Assembly (NCBI GenBank): GCA_034336665.1
Contig: CM067592.1
Span: forward strand, 43,553,761-43,617,760
Direction: 5' to 3'
Length of the DNA: 64,000 nucleotides
DNA from: Luscinia megarhynchos
Lineage: Eukaryota > Chordata > Aves > Passeriformes > Turdidae
Shown here: positions 58,975-64,000 of the stretch, one piece after another
Layout of the letters: each line of letters begins with the position of its first letter
How positions within the stretch are numbered: the stretch's first letter is position 1
Notes under the pieces: model-generated
Database searches by the model: none
What the model saw: only the letters and a program-made list of their open reading frames with translations
What the model was told of the DNA's origin: nothing
Translations under genes and position numbers: made by a program

Positions 58975-59261
58975 CCACTCTCTTTCCCTCTCTTATCATT
59001 ATCATTATTATTATTAGCATATTTAGTACTATGTTATTTTCATTATTAGTACTATTCTATGCTTATGTTATCACTAGTCTATTATTATTATTATTACTGT
59101 TGTTGTTGTGATATTTTGTTTCAATGATTAATTTTTTCTTATGTAAACCTGCTAGATTTACCTTTTCTTTCCCAGTCTTCTTCCCACCGGCAGGGGAATC
59201 AGGGGGCAATGAGTGAGCAGTTGGGTGATCCTTAATTCCCAGTAAGGGTTAAACCACGATA
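58975..59261 (+). mobile_element. Avian ERVL-like LTR, 3' (R-U5) portion
   Basis: An ATT-rich stretch (attattattattactgttgt) followed by ttttgtttcaatgattaatt, then cttcttcccaccggcagggg, aatgagtgagcagttgggtg and ggttaaaccacga, matching in order the U5 end of a common bird LTR as I remember it. The 5' part is too decayed to place. No internal retroviral genes lie on either side, so it is a solo or truncated LTR. Confidence 0.7.
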
Positions 59262-59621
59262 CCACGACTTTAGAATTATTTATCCACTATTTTCCTGTAT
59301 TTTTGGAACTGACTATGCAAGCTTACAGCTGGTTGCTATGCAGAGCCAAGAGCAATGCCATGCCACTGCAGAAGAAACAAAGCAGAGAGACAAGACAGGG
59401 AGAAGTGGCTGTGAAAGCAGACAAGAAAGGAAACAGCCTCAAGGGCTTGGATTCGAAGAGCACACTGGCAGAGAAGAATAAGGTGGGTTGGATACTTTTG
59501 TCCTTGAACATTAATCCTGTATTACCTACAACATCTGCAAAATCTCACTAAAATAACATTTACTCAGCTTCAATGCCTGGAGGAAACCAGAATATCAATT
59601 CTTTTCACAACAGCGAGATAA

Positions 59622-59851
59622 TTAAGTGATAACACGCAGTAGTTCTTCCTCAGATGCAAAATTTTTGTTTTGAGACAGTCCTTTCAAATTAGAAATGGAT
59701 TCCACCCTAAAAGCAGATCTTTTCCTTTTGGATAACCTTAAAGCTCCTTTGCCCATTTTTCTCCTCACAGATGGAGGACTGCTGCTGCTATCTTCTGCCT
59801 GCATAGTCACGGCATAAGCTGTTTTTTCATGCTTTTCAAGACAACAACAGA
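59622..59851 (-). other. Exon-like open reading frame of unknown origin
   Basis: On the minus strand a good acceptor (attgtttcctgcag) precedes 230 nt that stay open for 75 codons to a TAA. The peptide is polar and basic, with AEDSSSSPPSVRRKMGKGAL and LSKRKRSAFRVESISNLKGL, the composition of a disordered protein tail and unlike chance frames nearby. I do not recognise it. It could be a terminal exon of an alternative HOOK3 transcript, a relic of another gene, or chance. No poly(A) signal is seen close downstream. Confidence 0.2.
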
Positions 59852-61385
59852 CTGCAGGAAACAATGGGGAAATAGATTCTCTAACAAGCAGCAGCTTTAT
59901 TCCAAGATTTGAATTTGTGAATGTTTCCACTAGTTTTTAGGTTATCAGACTTTCATTACTACAATCTCAAAAGTTACTTTGCAATCCAGCTGTAATGTTA
60001 GCTACGCAATTAGCTCAACAATTGACAAAGTTTCTACATTACTGGTCAGGGTGCAGATACTCCTGGGGAGGGACTTGATTGTCAATTCTTTATTAATTTG
60101 CCTCCCATTTAATGAATATTGTGCTTAACCCCAAATATCTGAATAGGTCAAAGTCATGAAATATCTCGATCAAAATATTTTATTCAAAGTGACACCTTTT
60201 CAGATATTAAATATTTCCTTTCCAGAAACATAGTGCAGAAAGCAGAAGACACACCTTGACTACAGCTTACTTACTAAATGACTTCAGAGATGATAGCCAC
60301 GACAGCACAAACCAGTTACTACTCCACTGTCTTGGCACTGCCACTAAATTGCTGCTAACTAACATGTTCAAGTATGACAAATTATTAAGATACAATAAAC
60401 AGAGTTTCAAGTCTGAATGATTTTTGGTTTAACCATTTCAGAAACACTAACGAGAGGACAAGCTAACCTACCAATTCCTGTGGTGCAAAGGAATGTATTT
60501 CCATTTTCAATTGAAAGCCAGATGAGCCAATTTAAGAAAAAAAATTCTAAACAACATTTGCAACGAAGGTAAAATTAAGATATGCAATACATAATAGGAA
60601 GACCTAAAACAGCATCATAGACCAACAGGTCTTTCCAAGCCTTCATCTATCTCAACATGTTTTATTTAAAAGTAGTATATATCAGTCAATGCTTTCTCTT
60701 TTCAAAATGTAAGATACTAATACAGTGCAAAATTTCCAAACATTAAATCAATGCACCCACATTTATAGGATACCTACATTCACACTGCACATGCACCAAT
60801 GAATTTTAGAAAGCTTCAGAAGTGCCTTTTAAGACTAAAAGTATCTTCTCATGGAAAAAAAACAGATCCAAAATACAAATGGTAGGATTTCCAGGAACCA
60901 GTAGCTTCCTCCACTAATCAGAGAGCAAAAAATTTCCATCTCTATTGCCCAGAAGAAACAAAATAACACACTTATAATGTTGTCATATTAAACACAGAAG
61001 TAGGATATCTTCTGCTTTCAGCACTCTGACTCACAGAAGCCTAGGTGATAATCCAGCCCATAGAACTGGGACACACGAAATTCCACCAAAAAAGGATAAT
61101 GAAACTTCTCTGTAAAAGCAGGTGTTCAATACAAATAGCAGAACACTGCTCAATGGACAAAAGAGTGAACTTATTTTTATTCTGAATGAAGATGGCTAGG
61201 CTACTAGAAACCTGAACAACATCAGGCAAATGTGCCCAAACAGATCCATACTAAAATAAAGAATAGGCAGCAAGACATAGCATTTATATGAGGGCACAGG
61301 GCCAAGTAAAAGTCGATTAAGTTCTTGACTACTGGCTAGCTAGAGAAACTTTCCAAATTTACACAAATTCCTAATATTATTTAAA

Positions 61386-61510
61386 TAAAACACACACACA
61401 CACAAAAAAAAAACCCATCCAAACAAAAAAACCCACAAAAACAAAAACCCACCCAAACAAGTCAACCAAAAAGAAAACAGAACTAAAATAAATAAACTAA
61501 ACCAAAACAG
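61386..61510. repeat. A/C-rich low-complexity tract
   Basis: A (CA)n start, then AAAAACCC-type irregular units, almost without G or T for about 80 bp. Similar in make-up to the tract at 19.3 kb. Confidence 0.9.
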
Positions 61511-62136
61511 CAAACAGTAAACAATAGATGACAGCTTTTCCCTTGCAAAATACAGAAGAGTAACAATTATTTAAAGCCTGCACTTCCAACATTTGCAGCT
61601 ATAATTCAGGTGAGAAACAGTCTCTATTGACAGGTAAAAGAAAGAGCTCTCTTTCCCAAAAGCACAGAAGAACAGTAAGTTCTACTGAAATATCATCTGC
61701 ACAAACTTTCTGAGCACTGTGGAAACAAAGGCTTTCACAGGATCACATGAGTAAGAAAGACTTAGCAGCTAAAGACAGGATTAAGAGAAAGCTGGCACTA
61801 AGTTTTCACCAGGTTAAGAAATTTCAGACTTAACAGATTCTAGAACTGGTAACAGATATATAGCACACCACTAAAATTATCGTGTCTTGCAGTTAAAGTC
61901 TTCTCCTTTTCCTTATTTAGATTTCAACTATTACATGAACTGAGTTCTGTGCAGAATAAGATTTTTCAGAGGGTGACCAAATTCCACGATTCCTTAAAAA
62001 AAAGGCAGTAGCCACCATGTAACACGCATCTTTTGACATTGTCCATAAAATAAAATCATTTACCCTGCCATAGTGATCAAGTCATGCTGGGCTTTTCTTC
62101 CTAGCCACAAAATGGGACAGTAGAATTAATAAAACC

Positions 62137-62205
62137 AAAAACAAACACACACAAAAAAAAAAACCCCACACGAAAATAAATCAAGAAACAAAAAAATCCC
62201 ACACA
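62137..62205. repeat. A/C-rich low-complexity tract
   Basis: Short third tract of the same kind (aaacacacacaaaaaaaaaa then cccacacg), about 70 bp, weakly bounded. Confidence 0.85.
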
Positions 62206-64000
62206 AATTCTGCTGCATTTAATCACACACTTATTTCTACTTATTCCTACACTGAAGTAAAATTCTGGGTACTTTGCTGCCACGGCAAACAAGTTCCGCC
62301 AAAGATTACCTTACGTAATCCTGAAATGCAGAAAAACTGTAATTAATTTAATACTTTGCAACACTGCAGTGAATAAATTACAGATGCTCATTTGCCTGAT
62401 CTGTTGTCCCCCATGTGGGTTTAAATATGCATTTACTTATTTAAGTATCCTAACTTAGCTACCTTGAGAGACTTAGCTTAAAATGGGAGGTTCACAGAGG
62501 ATACAAAGCACTACACTTCCAGCATGACACACTTTTGCAAAGAAGCTTGCAGCTAAATGGCATGAAAGAGCCCTAGGAATTCCAGGGCTAAAGCACACTA
62601 TCATCAGATTTACAATGCATCTTCTTGTGCAATACTTGCTCCACTACCTGCACCACTTCAAAAACATTTCCTCTGTGCCTCCTTTGAAATGCTCCCCTCC
62701 CTTTGTGGCCCCAGCTAGTCCACTGAAACACAACTCCAGGCTTTGTATCCATTGAGAAGCTTCTGCCGGCCACAGGCAGGAGTGGAGCGCAGGCTGGACT
62801 CCCCCCCCGCCCCCTAACATTAGAGAGCTCCTCCCTGCACCGAAACTCTTCTCCTTTCGATGCTGCCTCTTTGTTCTCTGTCCTGAATGAGCAGTACTAA
62901 GGAACTTACGGGAGGGAATGATTTAAGTCACGTATGGCAAAGGCAGACAGAAAAACAATACAAGCATACTCTGCAGGGCAGAAAACCACTACCAGTGGTT
63001 AAGGGAAGGAGTTAATCCCTCTACCTTTCCTGTATGGCAGGACCTGCCAGGCTGTTGTTGACAAAACCCGCAAGGACACTGCTACTCTGTTCCCCTCACT
63101 TCCCACCACGCATTCCTGCTGTAACCTCGTGCTAGTGTCAGTTGCCATGTGGCAAATAACTTCGCTGTTGTTTGGGGTTTTTTTCTAATTAATCACTAGG
63201 ACTTGCAAATTAAATTGATTAAACAACCCCCAGATTTAGGTTCTGAAGCTGGGGCATTTAACAAACCGAATTTAGGCACCTTTTTAAACGACCACACTAA
63301 AGAGTCAGCCAAGAAAGGAGAGAGCAGCAAGTGCAATTGTGTAGCAGGAGAGAGAAGAGAGGCCAAAGGCTCAACTTCAACGTCTGCAATTTCTGTAAAG
63401 AAGTCAAACACACTGCAGCAAAGATTTCTAATGGTCCAGGAAGAACAGAATGACAGAATATTATCTCAAAGTTTACAAGCCCCAAAATGTCACCATTAAG
63501 AGACAGTTGTGCAAAATTCACAGTTTGACTTCATCTCTTCGAAACATCTGTGTTTAAGTATTTCAGAGAATACAGAAACAGGTTTCTCTCCACACCTCCT
63601 ACTTTGAGATTAACAAGCTAACAGAAAAGTTGTTTCCTCTACACTCTCCAAGGTTCACAGTTCCTGGCAGCAAAGTCTGTTTCTTCTCCAAGCAACTTTG
63701 CTCGACCCCTCACCAAAAAATGAGGGGGCAGAATTGGGAGCTGAATTTGAGCACATACTAAATTATATTGAAATGTTGTTTTGTTTTTTCTTTCTTCAGA
63801 GAACTTCTGTAAATGTACATTGCATAGAACAGCTCTTCAGGAAGGAAAAAGTATTTCAAAAAAGGACAATGTGGGACAAGGCCCCTAAGAATGAAAATCT
63901 AACAGTGTCAAAATGCACACTTGATGAATAATGCCCGCACCTCCAAATTCTGTGCTGTCTTTCTTTCTCGGATTGACTTAAAAGATGGGGAGGATGGCAC

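Larger units (their letters stand above)
54491..64000 (-). other. HOOK3: HOOK3 intron 1 (5' part outside window)
   Basis: At least 9510 bp ending at acceptor tctcccacag. No sequence coding for a HOOK3 N-terminus (ending ESLLTW in human) and no CpG island is visible, so the promoter is beyond 64000. It contains a CR1 (57.4-58.1 kb), an ERVL-like LTR (58.97-59.26 kb), an exon-like frame (59622-59851), two A/C-rich tracts and a mildly GC-richer patch near 62.76-63.14 kb. Confidence 0.85.

Noticed and set aside
54491..64000. HOOK3 exon 1 and promoter
   Set aside because: No frame ending in the expected ESLLTW followed by a donor, and no CpG island, is present.
1..64000. CRISPR array, operon, phage or defence system
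   Set aside because: The sequence is a vertebrate intron-exon gene with avian repeats; no regularly spaced repeats or prokaryotic gene organisation are present.

Overview
The window is vertebrate nuclear DNA, most likely from a bird. The only gene with real support is the middle part of HOOK3, on the minus strand. HOOK3 is an activating adaptor that links cytoplasmic dynein and dynactin to cargo. Fifteen consecutive coding exons (exons 2 to 16, assuming one upstream coding exon) can be read between 54490 and 4038. All observable introns are GT-AG, every junction keeps frame, and together the exons give 1563 nt or 521 codons. Numbered on the 718-residue human protein as I recall it, this is residues 20-540: most of the dynein-light-intermediate-chain-binding Hook domain and most of the coiled coil. 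The start codon and promoter lie beyond position 64000. The C-terminal cargo-binding (FTS/FHIP) exons lie before position 1.

The bird assignment rests on the repeats. CR1 LINE fragments are numerous, several with the typical 3' ends that finish in ATTCTATG-like tails. At 58.97-59.26 kb there is the 3' end of a long terminal repeat of an avian ERVL-like type. Other sauropsids also carry CR1, so the LTR is the stronger clue.

Layout from left to right: intron 16 with one short CR1 (1-4037); exon 16; intron 15 filled with CR1 (4.4-6.25 kb); exon 15; intron 14 (6.4-12.06 kb), the most complex part of the window; exons 14 to 7 (12.1-25.2 kb) in fairly plain AT-rich introns; a large intron 6; exons 6, 5 and 4 (31.9-37 kb); a large intron 3 with three CR1 3' ends; exon 3 (45.2 kb); intron 2 with an LTR-like element and an old, long CR1; exon 2 (54.4 kb); and at least 9.5 kb of intron 1 with a CR1, the ERVL-like LTR and an exon-like reading frame of unknown origin.

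The most unusual structure is in intron 14. An antisense CR1 (6.78-11.47 kb) has been broken twice. One break is an opposite-strand CR1 (about 7.37-8.17 kb). The other is a block of about 1.9 kb (8.95-10.86 kb) that is not CR1. That block holds an LTR-like segment, about 1.4 kb of GC-rich DNA, one exon of the splicing factor PUF60 with its splice sites still in place but a 14-nt frameshifting deletion, and a minisatellite with a unit of about 75 bp. This is an unprocessed fragment of a second host gene trapped inside a transposon inside an intron. I found no convincing intact second gene, RNA gene, CRISPR array or bacterial-type system.
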